Shown: positions 37,444 to 46,408 of the stretch, piece by piece
Layout: each line of letters opens with the position of its first letter
Numbering within the stretch: the first letter of the stretch is position 1
NCBI GenBank assembly: GCA_030682255.1
Contig: JAUXOK010000004.1
Coordinates: 1 to 64,000, forward strand
Reading direction: 5' to 3'
Length of the DNA stretch: 64,000 nt
Source of the DNA: Bacteroidota bacterium
GTDB lineage: Bacteria > Bacteroidota > Bacteroidia > NS11-12g > UBA955
The notes under the pieces: model-generated
What the model was told of the DNA's origin: nothing
The model's input: the letters and a program-made list of their open reading frames with translations, nothing else
Databases searched by the model: none
Position numbers and translations under genes: made by a program

Positions 37444-38844
37444 TTGGGTCAAAGAAAATCGAATGCTTTTGTAGTAGAAAATCTTGAAATTTTAGATGCT
37501 GCTGCAGAAGGCAAAGCCTTGGCAAAACACGAAGGCAAAGTTGTGTTTATTCCTTTTGGTGCACCGGGCGATGTGGCGGATGTTAAAATCACCAAACAAA
37601 AATCCTCCTTTTCGGAAGGTGTCATTGAAAAATTAATTACGCCATCTCCTATGCGGGTTGAGCCTGTTTGCAAACATTTTGGACAATGTGGTGGATGCAA
37701 ATGGCAGCATGTGGCTTACAGCAATCAATTAGAATTTAAACACCGTCAAGTTGCAGAAGACATCAAACGCATTGCCAAAGTGGAGGTTGAAGAATTTTTG
37801 CCCATTGTTGGTTGCCAAGAGCAATTTCATTACCGCAACAAGGTAGAATTTACCTTTAGCAACAAAGCCTGGGAGGAACATTTCGACAAAGAAAATCCAG
37901 GTAAAATTCCTGCTTTAGGATTTCACAAACCGGGCATGTTTGATAAAATTTTGGATTTAGAGGAATGTTTTTTAGCGCCCAAAATTGCCAACGACATCCG
38001 TTTAGCCATTAAAAATTATGCTATACAACATCAGTTTACTTTTTTTGATTTAAGACATCAACTGGGGTTTTTGCGCAATTTAATGTTGCGTTGCAATTCC
38101 AATAACGAATGGATGGTGGTTTTAATTGTTTTTGAACCTGAAATAAAAAAAGTACAAACTATGTTTGATGCACTTAGTTTGCAATTTCCAGAGGTGAAAG
38201 AATGGTGTTATGTTTTTAACTACAAACGGAATGATTCTTGGAGCGATTTGAAAGTAGAGACCCTGATTGGCAAAGGCTATTTAGAAGAAAAAATAGAAGA
38301 CTTGATTTTTAAAATCAGACCGCAATCTTTTTTTCAAACCAATGCCAAACAAGCTTTAAAATTGTATCAAATCACCAAACAATTTGCTGAATTAACTGGC
38401 AAAGAAAATGTTTATGATTTATATACAGGAACTGGCAGTATTGCCCTATTTGTAGCCGATCAATGCAAGCAGGTTATTGGCATAGAATATGTTGAAACAG
38501 CTGTGATAGATGCCAAAGAAAATGCCATCATCAATGGCATCAACCACGCCCATTTTTATGCTGGCGATATGAAATTGATTTTAAATGATGAATTAATAGC
38601 CAAACACGGTAAACCAGATATAATCATCACCGACCCACCAAGAGATGGCATGCACCCCGATGTGGTGAAAAAAATCATTGAATTATTGCCCGAAAAAATC
38701 GTTTATGTGAGCTGCAACTCAGCCACCCAAGCCAGAGACATCGCTTTGCTTTCAGAACATTTTTCAGTTCAAAAAATGCAGCCAGTTGATATGTTTCCTA
38801 ATACCCATCATGTGGAGACTGTGGCTTTGTTGGTGAGGAGGTAG
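37444..38844 (+). CDS. rlmD: 23S rRNA (uracil-5-)-methyltransferase RlmD
   Basis: 466 residues. An N-terminal TRAM domain (1-60), then the 4Fe-4S cysteine cluster CKHFGQCGGC (residues about 76-85), the S-adenosylmethionine motif YDLYTGTGSIALFVA, the TDPPRDGMHPDVV motif and the catalytic cysteine near Cys424 in YVSCNSATQ. It methylates C5 of a uracil in 23S rRNA; RlmC-like activity is possible in single-copy genomes. The only possible start is TTG at 37444, since a stop precedes it in frame. It is closely spaced with the thioredoxin-like gene. Confidence 0.88.
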   Translation: MGQRKSNAFVVENLEILDAAAEGKALAKHEGKVVFIPFGAPGDVADVKITKQKSSFSEGVIEKLITPSPMRVEPVCKHFGQCGGCKWQHVAYSNQLEFKHRQVAEDIKRIAKVEVEEFLPIVGCQEQFHYRNKVEFTFSNKAWEEHFDKENPGKIPALGFHKPGMFDKILDLEECFLAPKIANDIRLAIKNYAIQHQFTFFDLRHQLGFLRNLMLRCNSNNEWMVVLIVFEPEIKKVQTMFDALSLQFPEVKEWCYVFNYKRNDSWSDLKVETLIGKGYLEEKIEDLIFKIRPQSFFQTNAKQALKLYQITKQFAELTGKENVYDLYTGTGSIALFVADQCKQVIGIEYVETAVIDAKENAIINGINHAHFYAGDMKLILNDELIAKHGKPDIIITDPPRDGMHPDVVKKIIELLPEKIVYVSCNSATQARDIALLSEHFSVQKMQPVDMFPNTHHVETVALLVRR

Positions 38845-38924
38845 GATAACTATTCATTTAGTGTAAATTTTCACATAGCCACATTTCCAAAACACAACAC
38901 CAAACAAATTAAAAAAAATTACAC

Positions 38925-40358
38925 CTAAAATTGGAGTTTATATAGATGACATTTTTTTGCAAGATCTGTTCTTTTACCAAAATAAAAATAAGTTACATTT
39001 TTTCCATTAACAATAGGTTTTAAATCATCAAATTCAATGAAAAAAATTATTTCTTTACTATTGCCAATAATTCTTTTATCACCAACTTTATTTAGATTAA
39101 TGTCATAATTACAAGTCATTAAAACTGTAGAATTAGTAAAATCACAAGTGACTTGTTTATCGTTTTTTATAATATTTTTATAATTATCATAAAAAACAAA
39201 AGCAATCTGATTGTCAATTACTTTTAATAAATATGAAATACTTTTTTTATTAGAGTATGTGCTTTGACTAAGATTTATTTTATTAACAGATATATCACCA
39301 TCTTTGTTAAAATTATATATCAAAACATTTCCTACTTTTACATTTAAAACTTCTTTATCTCTTATTGTGGTGGGCAAGTTGCTCTGATATTGATAAATAA
39401 TTTCCCGAATTTTTCTCTTATCATATATATATTTATTGTAAATAAATATATGGTTGTCGTTAATTGTATTAATGTAATGTTTAAATGAAAAGCTGTTAAA
39501 TAAAAATTCTGAATTTATATTGTTTTCTGGCAGTGAATTTTTATCCAATAGGGTTAGGTATGTTGTTGTTTTAATTTCTTCCAAATTAAAATTTAAAAAC
39601 ATCTGAAAAATTCCATAGGATTTTTCTTGTCCATTATTGAATATTCCAACTAGTCTAAAATTAGAATCCTTATCGTTTAGTAAAGCATATTTCAAAATTT
39701 TCATTCCATTTTTTAATGTAATGTCTCTTTTTTTATTGTTTACTAAATTAAGAATTTCAAAATTCTTTAAATAACTTTTATAATAATAAATGTCCTTATC
39801 ATCTTGAACTGAATTATTAATTTTATAACCATTTAAAGAAGATAATTTTTCTAAGATATAATTATATCCAGCAAATCCTTCTAAATCCATAATATTCTCA
39901 CGATGATGAAGAGGATTATGAATTAAAATTGTATTGTAAACATTTGTTAACGTATCTTCATAATAATTAACATCATTATTTAGTTTTTGTAATGTGTATG
40001 GATTTAGAACATACTTATTAATAATTTCACCTTGATTCCTTACATACATTTTAGTTTCTAAAAAAAGTTTACCATGATTTAATACGGCTCTAGTAATTTC
40101 TTCTTTTTTTGATTCAAAAGAAATCGTTTTTTTAACCTTTAAAGTTAAATCACTGCTATCAATCATTAGTATGAAATATTTATGAAAAGCTTGTTTGCTT
40201 GTTAAAAAAAACACAAACGAAGAATCGGTTCCTAAATTATTAAACTCAGTCATTTGTTTAAAATTATAACCTTTACTTTTAAGCAAGTTTTGAGAATATA
40301 TATTTTGAATTTGTGTTACAAATACACTAATTAAGATAATTTTATATAAAAATTTCAT
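38925..40358 (-). CDS. Secreted protein of unknown function, 477 aa
   Basis: A signal peptide (hydrophobic run from residue 5, ending IYSQ near 23) leads a protein very rich in asparagine, lysine, isoleucine and tyrosine. No sorting domain, repeats or catalytic motif is visible; many short beta strands are likely. Codon use is markedly more AT-rich than in the neighbouring rlmD and aldo/keto reductase genes. Its ATG is only 20 bp from that of the divergent gene at 40379, so the two probably share control. I do not recognise the family. Confidence 0.65.
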   Translation of the reverse strand: MKFLYKIILISVFVTQIQNIYSQNLLKSKGYNFKQMTEFNNLGTDSSFVFFLTSKQAFHKYFILMIDSSDLTLKVKKTISFESKKEEITRAVLNHGKLFLETKMYVRNQGEIINKYVLNPYTLQKLNNDVNYYEDTLTNVYNTILIHNPLHHRENIMDLEGFAGYNYILEKLSSLNGYKINNSVQDDKDIYYYKSYLKNFEILNLVNNKKRDITLKNGMKILKYALLNDKDSNFRLVGIFNNGQEKSYGIFQMFLNFNLEEIKTTTYLTLLDKNSLPENNINSEFLFNSFSFKHYINTINDNHIFIYNKYIYDKRKIREIIYQYQSNLPTTIRDKEVLNVKVGNVLIYNFNKDGDISVNKINLSQSTYSNKKSISYLLKVIDNQIAFVFYDNYKNIIKNDKQVTCDFTNSTVLMTCNYDINLNKVGDKRIIGNSKEIIFFIEFDDLKPIVNGKNVTYFYFGKRTDLAKKCHLYKLQF

Positions 40359-40366
40359 TTATTTCG

Positions 40367-40374
40367 TAATTTTG
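40367..40374 (+). promoter_or_regulatory. TAnnTTTG box directly before the 40379 gene
   Basis: TAATTTTG is a perfect TAnnTTTG box that ends 4 nt before the ATG at 40379, within the 20-bp gap between two divergent start codons. No matching upstream TTG is seen. If used, the mRNA would be leaderless. Confidence 0.4.
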
Positions 40375-40378
40375 AGGG

Positions 40379-41119
40379 ATGCAAATTAAATACATTTTCT
40401 TGATTTTTATTCAACTAAATATAACAATTAGTATCTGTCAAATCAATGATATAAAGCTAGGAAGTAAAGTCACAAATAAGAAAATTGAAAAAGAGTTCAA
40501 CAATTCAGTGTTTTTAAAATTTTACCCTATGAATTTATTAAGGGGAGATCTTTCAATTGGTGTTGAAAAAGCTATTTCAAGGTATTTTTCTGTTGAACCT
40601 GTAATATCTACAAATTTTTATAATTTAGTAGAAAATCGAATAAATGATGAAGCAGATTTTTCAGAAAATAGTTATTACCGTAGGATAAATTATGAAAAAG
40701 ACAATGTTAAGTTCTATCCATCCTTAGGATCAAAAATATCACTTAAATATTTCAAAGATGAACATTTTGATTTAGAAGGTTCTTACTATTCAATTGGTTT
40801 TGCTTATATCAACACTAATATGAAACAATCTGTAAATTATTTGCCCAATAATCAAAGAGTGATAAATATTAACGAATTGGAATACAAAATCATGAGAGGT
40901 TCAAATATTATGAGCAATAAAAACAGAAATATTGAATTTGCATTTGGAGTTGGCATAAGACAATTTATTTATGAACTAGAAGAAGTTGAAGAGGTGATTG
41001 ACCCAATATCTTCATCAACTTCTATAAAACATCAAACCACTAAATTTAATTATATACTTCCTACTTTTATTTTTAATCTAAACATTGGTTTTGAAATTAG
41101 AAAAAAAGAAATCAAATAG
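40379..41119 (+). CDS. Probable outer-membrane beta-barrel protein of unknown function, 246 aa
   Basis: A signal peptide (1-20, ending SICQ) is followed by FLKFYPMNLLRGDLSIGVEKAISRYFSVEP, a pattern seen at the start of small outer-membrane barrel proteins of the DUF3575/OmpA-barrel kind, and then by alternating strands ending IFNLNIGFEIRKKE. Codon use is very AT-rich, as in the divergent neighbour. The assignment rests on strand pattern only. It may work with the divergent secreted protein. Confidence 0.6.
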   Translation: MQIKYIFLIFIQLNITISICQINDIKLGSKVTNKKIEKEFNNSVFLKFYPMNLLRGDLSIGVEKAISRYFSVEPVISTNFYNLVENRINDEADFSENSYYRRINYEKDNVKFYPSLGSKISLKYFKDEHFDLEGSYYSIGFAYINTNMKQSVNYLPNNQRVININELEYKIMRGSNIMSNKNRNIEFAFGVGIRQFIYELEEVEEVIDPISSSTSIKHQTTKFNYILPTFIFNLNIGFEIRKKEIK

Positions 41120-41440
41120 ATATATCCAGACTTTATACGAACATTTAGACAAACGATGTAATAAAAATACAAAAAAAACAGGAGTTATTAATTTATTTTT
41201 TATACAATTACGGTAATTAATTCCCTGATTTGTTTAAAATGATTCCAAGTGAAATAGCTAAAACTCTAATGTAATATGACCATTTTTCTTAATTGGGCTG
41301 TGTTTTTTTTAACTCCATCGACAGTAAGAACCTCTAAAATCATATATTTACATATTATATTATGCAAATATATTTATTTTTCAACAAAATGACAATTATA
41401 ATATGCAAAAATTAGTATTTTAAGGAATTACATCGCCCTC
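41120..41440. other. 321-bp gap between convergent genes
   Basis: Very AT-rich, with stops in all frames and no convincing open frame, RNA gene or strong terminator. ATTATGCAAATAT-like and ATAATATGCAAA-like words occur twice near 41355-41410, too short to mean much. Confidence 0.5.
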
Positions 41441-42499
41441 CTAAATCCCCCAAGCCAAACTAACACAAGTTGAAAATTGTCCTTGGGTTTGGAATTTTAA
41501 TTCGTCAAAATTAAAATACTTGGCTTCGCATCTGAGTTGCAATTGTTCGTTGATGTGGTAATCAAAATTAATGGATGCGCCTAATCCACTGAAATTTCTA
41601 TAGTATTCTGGGATTATCACATTGTTAAAATCCTTGTATTGCTCCAATCTAAACGCCCATTTCTTTTTGTCTGTAAATTGGTATTGCGCCCCTAAAACCG
41701 CTGCATGCCATTGGTAAGTTTCTTTTTGATAGGTTTGAAAACCGATGTCAAAAGCAGCAATCATTGCCCATTTTTTGTTCAAAGTTTGTTTGACATAGAA
41801 ATTATGAAACAATCTAGTGCCTTTTACGGTGTCTCTGATGGATTCTCCAACAAACGAACTGCTGTTGAACAAGGTTTTGTCATTGGGTTGATACGTAATT
41901 TGATGACCAAAGGCTGGGGTTTGGATATTGGGAGTTTTATAGATGTTTTGCCAACCATTTAGAATTAATAATGCGGTGTACCATTTTTCATTTTTACTGG
42001 TGTTAGACATGCGCAATCCAGTTTCAAAATAGGGTGAATTGTCCGCCATCAAACTCCTTGTTAAATGCCAACAATCTTTGCCAATGGCACTTTCAAAACC
42101 AATGTGCGAGGGCATCACACCCATGTCTATCCACATATCTTTGTTTTTTAATACCTTGAAACCAAGATTGGCTTCCCAAATATTTCTTACACCAGCGGGT
42201 TCGTTTGCCAAATTAGTTTGTGAATAGGTGCCTGCCATCAAACCCAGATTTGCTCTGGTTTTTTGATTATCGAAAGTGGCTTTTATAAATCCCAAATTCA
42301 GATTCACCTCGTTCAATCTATTGAAAGAATACACATAGTCGGGGCGATTGTTTAAATTTGAATTGGGTAATTGATTTTGAAAATAGGTTTCGGCATATAT
42401 GGAAAAATTGAGGTATTTAAATAACGAATCCGATTGCCCCAAAGCATTGAACCCGATCAGTATGAAAACTAAAAATATATGCTTTTTAACCAAATTCAA
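41441..42499 (-). CDS. Porin-like outer-membrane beta-barrel protein (BBP2 type)
   Basis: 352 residues with a signal peptide (1-21, ending ALGQ). The mature part starts LNFSIYAETYFQ and has alternating amphipathic strands throughout, including ANLGLMAGTYSQTN, PSHIGFESAIGKDCWHLTRSLMADNSPYFETG and a last strand ending CVSLAWGI. This is the pattern of the putative beta-barrel porin-2 (BBP2) family of Bacteroidota. It is probably a diffusion channel. It starts 3 nt after the stop of the aldo/keto reductase gene, so the two are co-transcribed. Confidence 0.75.
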   Translation of the reverse strand: MNLVKKHIFLVFILIGFNALGQSDSLFKYLNFSIYAETYFQNQLPNSNLNNRPDYVYSFNRLNEVNLNLGFIKATFDNQKTRANLGLMAGTYSQTNLANEPAGVRNIWEANLGFKVLKNKDMWIDMGVMPSHIGFESAIGKDCWHLTRSLMADNSPYFETGLRMSNTSKNEKWYTALLILNGWQNIYKTPNIQTPAFGHQITYQPNDKTLFNSSSFVGESIRDTVKGTRLFHNFYVKQTLNKKWAMIAAFDIGFQTYQKETYQWHAAVLGAQYQFTDKKKWAFRLEQYKDFNNVIIPEYYRNFSGLGASINFDYHINEQLQLRCEAKYFNFDELKFQTQGQFSTCVSLAWGI

Positions 42500-42502
42500 A
42501 AC

Positions 42503-43522
42503 CTAGTCTCTTTTTTCTATTTGATTATAAAATCCGCCAAAGGTTACTTGCCTTACGCCCTCTTCATTAAAGAAATCTCCCGGAAAACCAAGTTCTATGG
42601 CGCTGCAAGCGTTCAGTCGTGCCAAATGTTGTTCTGATAATTGACATTCCAAGGCTTTTAAATTATCTTCTACTTGCGCCAATTTAGTTGCCCCCACAAT
42701 GGGAATGCTCGAAAACCCTTGACTCATGGTCCATTGCAATGCCACATGCGCTGGCGAAACCTTGAGTTCTTCGGCTATAGCAACCACCTCTTTGGCTATA
42801 CCTACCGCACGTTCATTGAGTCGTTTGCTGTTTTCGGGTAGTCGTCCTTTGTCGCCTACTAAATATTTACCTGTTAAAGCACCACCTGCCAAAGGTGCCC
42901 ATGGCGTAACAGTTAAGTTAAAATGTTTTGCCATCGGTATCAATTCTCTTTCGGGGGTGCGTTGCAATAAGCTGTATTCTATCTGCAATGCCACAAATTG
43001 GCTCCAACCCATCAGTTCTGACAGGGTTTGCCCTTTGCTGATTATCCATGCAGGCGTATCGCTAATGCCAATGTAATTAACCTTACCTTGTCTTACTAAA
43101 TCATCCAAACCACGCATTACTTCATCAATGGGTGTTAAATTATCCCAAATATGCAGGTAAAACAAATCGATAAAATCGGTATTCAATCGCTTTAAACTGG
43201 CTTCCACACTGCGCATCATATTTTTTCTGTAGTTGCCAGAAGCATTCACATTCGTTAAATTATCATGCAGGGAATATTTAGTGGCAATCACAAAATGATC
43301 GCGATTGGATTGCACAAACTCACCAATCCATTTTTCGCTAGTTCCCTCGGTGTAGCGGTTGGCTGTGTCTATAAAATTGCCGCCTGCATTGGCAAAGGCT
43401 TCCATGATTTGAAAGCTAGTTGCCTTGTCTGCACCCCAATTCCATTCGGTGCCAAAGCCCATTGTACCGAGCGATAGTTCCGAAACTTTTAAACCACTTC
43501 TGCCTAATAATTTGTATTTCAT
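42503..43522 (-). CDS. Aldo/keto reductase
   Basis: 339 residues of the AKR barrel: LGRSGLKVSELSLGTMGFG at the start, then the tetrad in FIDTANRY (Asp, Tyr), ATKYS (Lys) and FYLHIWD (His), and NADPH-site residues in the C-terminal part (SIPIVGATKLAQVEDNL). It is a cytoplasmic NAD(P)H-dependent reductase of the YajO/voltage-gated-channel-beta-like group; its substrate is unknown. It is the first gene of a unit with the porin-like gene. Confidence 0.9.
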   Translation of the reverse strand: MKYKLLGRSGLKVSELSLGTMGFGTEWNWGADKATSFQIMEAFANAGGNFIDTANRYTEGTSEKWIGEFVQSNRDHFVIATKYSLHDNLTNVNASGNYRKNMMRSVEASLKRLNTDFIDLFYLHIWDNLTPIDEVMRGLDDLVRQGKVNYIGISDTPAWIISKGQTLSELMGWSQFVALQIEYSLLQRTPERELIPMAKHFNLTVTPWAPLAGGALTGKYLVGDKGRLPENSKRLNERAVGIAKEVVAIAEELKVSPAHVALQWTMSQGFSSIPIVGATKLAQVEDNLKALECQLSEQHLARLNACSAIELGFPGDFFNEEGVRQVTFGGFYNQIEKRD

Positions 43523-43652
43523 GCTTCATTAAATTGCGCAACAAAGTTCAAGGTTTTGGGTTAAAATGTGACATAAAAATGTGTTAATTTTTTTTGTATT
43601 AATTAGAATGAATTTTATTTGATCTGATTAATTTTTTAATAATTCTTATCTT

Positions 43653-43660
43653 TAATTTTG
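43653..43660 (+). promoter_or_regulatory. Possible TAnnTTTG box for the C1B peptidase gene
   Basis: TAATTTTG lies about 72 nt upstream of the ATG at 43733. A second near-match, CATCTTTG, is closer to the ATG. Neither has a clear upstream element at the usual spacing. Confidence 0.3.
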
Positions 43661-43732
43661 ACTAGTTCATGTTAATCAATAATTGTTTTTTTATAACTAA
43701 AAATATCATCATCTTTGAAATTTGAAATAAGT

Positions 43733-44938
43733 ATGAAAAAGTATATTACATTAGGATTAATTCTGTTGTTGACAGGAATGAATTTAATCTCTCAAGACAC
43801 CATTCGAAACAAAAAAAACGGGGGTTATCTTTTCAAAAAAATTGCAGAATTGGAATCCACCTCGGTGCAAGACCAAAGTAGAACAAGCACCTGTTGGAGC
43901 TTTTCATCATTGTCTTTTTTTGAAAGTGAATTACTCAGAATGGGTAAAGGCAGACACAATTTGAGTGAAATGTTTGTGGTTAGAAACGCCTATATTGGAA
44001 AAGCTGATATGTATGTTAGAATGATGGGTTTACATAATTTTGGACCTGGTGGTGCATTTCACGATTTGCCATGGGTAATTCGCAGATATGGCATTGTGCC
44101 AGAAGAGGTATACAAAGGATTAAACTATGGGATAGAAAAACACAATCATGCTGAATTAGATGCAGTTTTGAAAGGCATTGTGGACGCTGTAAAAGATAAT
44201 CCACAAGGCAAATTAACTTCAGCTTGGAAATCGGCTTTTGCTGGTGCTGTAGACGCTTATTTAGGCAAAGTGCCCGAAAAATTCACTTATCAAGGCAAGG
44301 AATATACACCTACTAGTTTTTCAAATTCTTTAGGTTTAAATATGGACGACTATGTATCCTTAACTTCATTTACACATCATCCTTATTATACTCAATTTGC
44401 CATCGAAGTGCAAGACAATTGGGCAATGATGCAAAGCTATAACATCCCTTTAGACGAATTGCAAAAAGCAGCAGAATATTCGCTAAAAAATGGTTTTACT
44501 TGGGCTTGGGGTGCCGATGTTAGCGAAAAAGGATTTTCATTTAAAAATGGTGTTGCCATTGTGCCAACTCACGATTCGTTAATAGCACAACATGGAAAAG
44601 ATAGCAAAGGTTTTAACAATGCCGGTGCCGACAGAACTGGTGCAGCTTTTAATCAACCAATGCCAGAAAAAAACATCACAGATGCTCTGCGTCAAGAAGC
44701 TTTTGATAATTACCAAACCACAGACGACCACGGTATGCATGCCACAGGTTTATACACCGACCAAATGGGAAATAATTATTTTAAAATTAAAAACAGTTGG
44801 GGCACAGGGAATGATTGTGAAGGTTATTTGTATTGTTCGATGCCGTATTTTAGATATAAAACCATTAACATTTATTTACACAAAAACGCGCTTTCTAAAG
44901 ATTTGGCAAAGAAACTTGGAATCATACAAACCAATTAA
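43733..44938 (+). CDS. Exported C1B-family cysteine peptidase (bleomycin-hydrolase/PepC-like)
   Basis: About 401 residues from the ATG at 43733 (a TTG at 43715 is less likely). A signal peptide (1-21, ending LISQ) precedes a papain-like domain: catalytic Cys54 in TSTCWSFSS, the histidine in DDHGMHATGL and the asparagine in IKNSWG. The C1B fold is that of aminopeptidase C and bleomycin hydrolase, which are usually cytoplasmic; here the signal peptide places it in the periplasm or outside. It may trim peptides imported from the environment. The GNAT gene starts 7 nt downstream. Confidence 0.85.
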   Translation: MKKYITLGLILLLTGMNLISQDTIRNKKNGGYLFKKIAELESTSVQDQSRTSTCWSFSSLSFFESELLRMGKGRHNLSEMFVVRNAYIGKADMYVRMMGLHNFGPGGAFHDLPWVIRRYGIVPEEVYKGLNYGIEKHNHAELDAVLKGIVDAVKDNPQGKLTSAWKSAFAGAVDAYLGKVPEKFTYQGKEYTPTSFSNSLGLNMDDYVSLTSFTHHPYYTQFAIEVQDNWAMMQSYNIPLDELQKAAEYSLKNGFTWAWGADVSEKGFSFKNGVAIVPTHDSLIAQHGKDSKGFNNAGADRTGAAFNQPMPEKNITDALRQEAFDNYQTTDDHGMHATGLYTDQMGNNYFKIKNSWGTGNDCEGYLYCSMPYFRYKTINIYLHKNALSKDLAKKLGIIQTN

Positions 44939-44945
44939 TTAATCC

Positions 44946-45431
44946 TTGTCACTTCAATTAATTTTATCCAATTCAGAGCATGAATTAGCCGAAATTGCTT
45001 CCCTAGCCAACATTATTTGGCAGGCGCATTATCCAGCTATTATTGGTCAAAATCAAGTGGATTATATGCTTGATAAATTCTATGCTTTACCTGCATTGAT
45101 TCAACAAGTAAAAGAGGGTCAAAAATTCTATCTTATTAAAGATGAGAGTATTTCTATTGGTTTTGTTGCCTTGTCTCAAAAAGAATTAAACTTGGTGTTT
45201 ATTCATAAATTCTATTTAGACCATCAACTTCAAAATATTGGTTATGGTAAAAAAGTGTTCGAAATCATCAAAACCATGCATCCTCAAGCCTCTTTTCAAT
45301 TAACCGTAAATAGGCAAAATTATAAAGCTATCAATTTTTATTTCAAACTTGGCTTTGTGATTAAAGAGGTAGCCGATTTTGATATTGGCAATGGATATTT
45401 GATGAATGATTTTGTGATGGGTTTTAGTTAA
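44946..45431 (+). CDS. GNAT family N-acetyltransferase
   Basis: 161 residues of a single GNAT domain: IGFVALSQKELNLVFIHKFYLDHQLQNIGYGKKVFE, with the acetyl-CoA loop (QNIGYGK) near residue 98, and FQLTVNRQNYKAINFYFKLGF at the end. The substrate is unknown. The start is TTG at 44946, as no ATG fits; it sits 7 nt after the peptidase stop. The stop codon (45429-45431) is the first part of the repeat element at 45429-45520. Confidence 0.8.
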   Translation: MSLQLILSNSEHELAEIASLANIIWQAHYPAIIGQNQVDYMLDKFYALPALIQQVKEGQKFYLIKDESISIGFVALSQKELNLVFIHKFYLDHQLQNIGYGKKVFEIIKTMHPQASFQLTVNRQNYKAINFYFKLGFVIKEVADFDIGNGYLMNDFVMGFS

Positions 45432-45520
45432 GGGTGTAATGGTTAAGGGTGAATTAGTAAATGGTGTAATGATTAAGTATATTAAATACAAATAACTATT
45501 AACTAATAACCATTAACTAC
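45429..45520. repeat. Dispersed repeat element, copy 1 (15-bp units and inverted 14-bp units)
   Basis: Three 15-bp units related to GTGTAATGGTTAATG stand at 45432-45446, 45447-45461 and 45462-45476. They are followed, after a short gap, by two 14-bp units AATAACTATTAACT (45491-45504) and AATAACCATTAACT (45505-45518). The second set, reverse-complemented, resembles the core AATGGTTA of the first set, so the whole can fold back on itself. It fills the gap between two convergent genes, and the stop codon of each gene lies at its edge. A longer copy is at 63749-64000. Confidence 0.75.
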
Positions 45521-45523
45521 TCA

Positions 45524-46408
45524 CTAAAGCACATTTAACAACTGTTCTTTGATTTTCTCTAATTCTTCTTTCATAATGATGACACTTTGTTGAATAGGAA
45601 AATAGTTTGCTTTACTGCCAATAGTGTTGATTTCTCTACCCATTTCTTGAGAAATAAAACCAAGTTTTTTACCATTTGCTTCTTTTTCTAAACACTCATT
45701 AAAAAAAGCAATATGATGAGACAATCTGCTTTTTTCCTCTGCAATGTCATATTTTTCTAGATAATAAATCAACTCTTGTTCGTATCTGTTTTTGTCGATT
45801 TTACCTTCTTCTTTATTTTCTAACAAAGATTGCCAAAGTTTATCCTTTACACTTTCTTTTCTTGGAATTTCATGTTGAGCAATCGCCTCGATATTGAGAC
45901 GAATTTCCTCAATACATGTTTTTAAATATTTTTTTATAAACTCTCCCTCTTGAATTCTAAATTGATCGAAATTTTCAAAAGCTTGTAAGATAGCTGTTTT
46001 AATCAATGCCCAATCTTCCTCCAAACCATCCGTTTCATCATATTTCATGATATCTGGCAAGGTTAAAATGGTGTTGAGTAGGTTTTCATTGGGAATATTT
46101 AAAGCCTCTGTTAATGATTCAATTTTTTGGAAATATGATTTTGCCAAAGGAATATTAATACTCAAAGAATCGTTTATATTTTGATTGTCTTTGCGTTCGG
46201 CATTGATATTTACAGATACCGAACCTCTGATAATTTTATTGGTTAACAGTTGCCTGGCCTCAATGTCCTTATCTTTGAAAGACTTTGGTAGTCTGATGTT
46301 CAACTCTAAAAATTTATTATTGAGCGATTTAATTTCGGCTTTAACTCGCCATTGATTATTCTCTGATTCAGACAAGCCATAGCCTGTCATGCTTTTAATT
46401 TCTGCCAT
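45524..46408 (-). CDS. yicC: YicC/YloC family endoribonuclease
   Basis: 294 residues with the diagnostic N-terminus IKSMTGYGLSESE and EIKSLNNKFLELNIRLP, and a C-terminal DUF1732 part (SKANYFPIQQSVIIMKEELEKIKEQLLNVL). YicC proteins form hexamers that cut RNA and help control stress mRNAs. Length is usual. The gene overlaps the upstream DMT transporter gene by 22 bp, so they are co-translated. Its stop codon sits directly beside the repeat at 45429-45520. Confidence 0.92.
   Translation of the reverse strand: MAEIKSMTGYGLSESENNQWRVKAEIKSLNNKFLELNIRLPKSFKDKDIEARQLLTNKIIRGSVSVNINAERKDNQNINDSLSINIPLAKSYFQKIESLTEALNIPNENLLNTILTLPDIMKYDETDGLEEDWALIKTAILQAFENFDQFRIQEGEFIKKYLKTCIEEIRLNIEAIAQHEIPRKESVKDKLWQSLLENKEEGKIDKNRYEQELIYYLEKYDIAEEKSRLSHHIAFFNECLEKEANGKKLGFISQEMGREINTIGSKANYFPIQQSVIIMKEELEKIKEQLLNVL

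Noticed and set aside
45429-45520. CRISPR array
   Set aside because: The units are tandem without unique spacers and too short (14-15 bp); there are no cas genes in the window.
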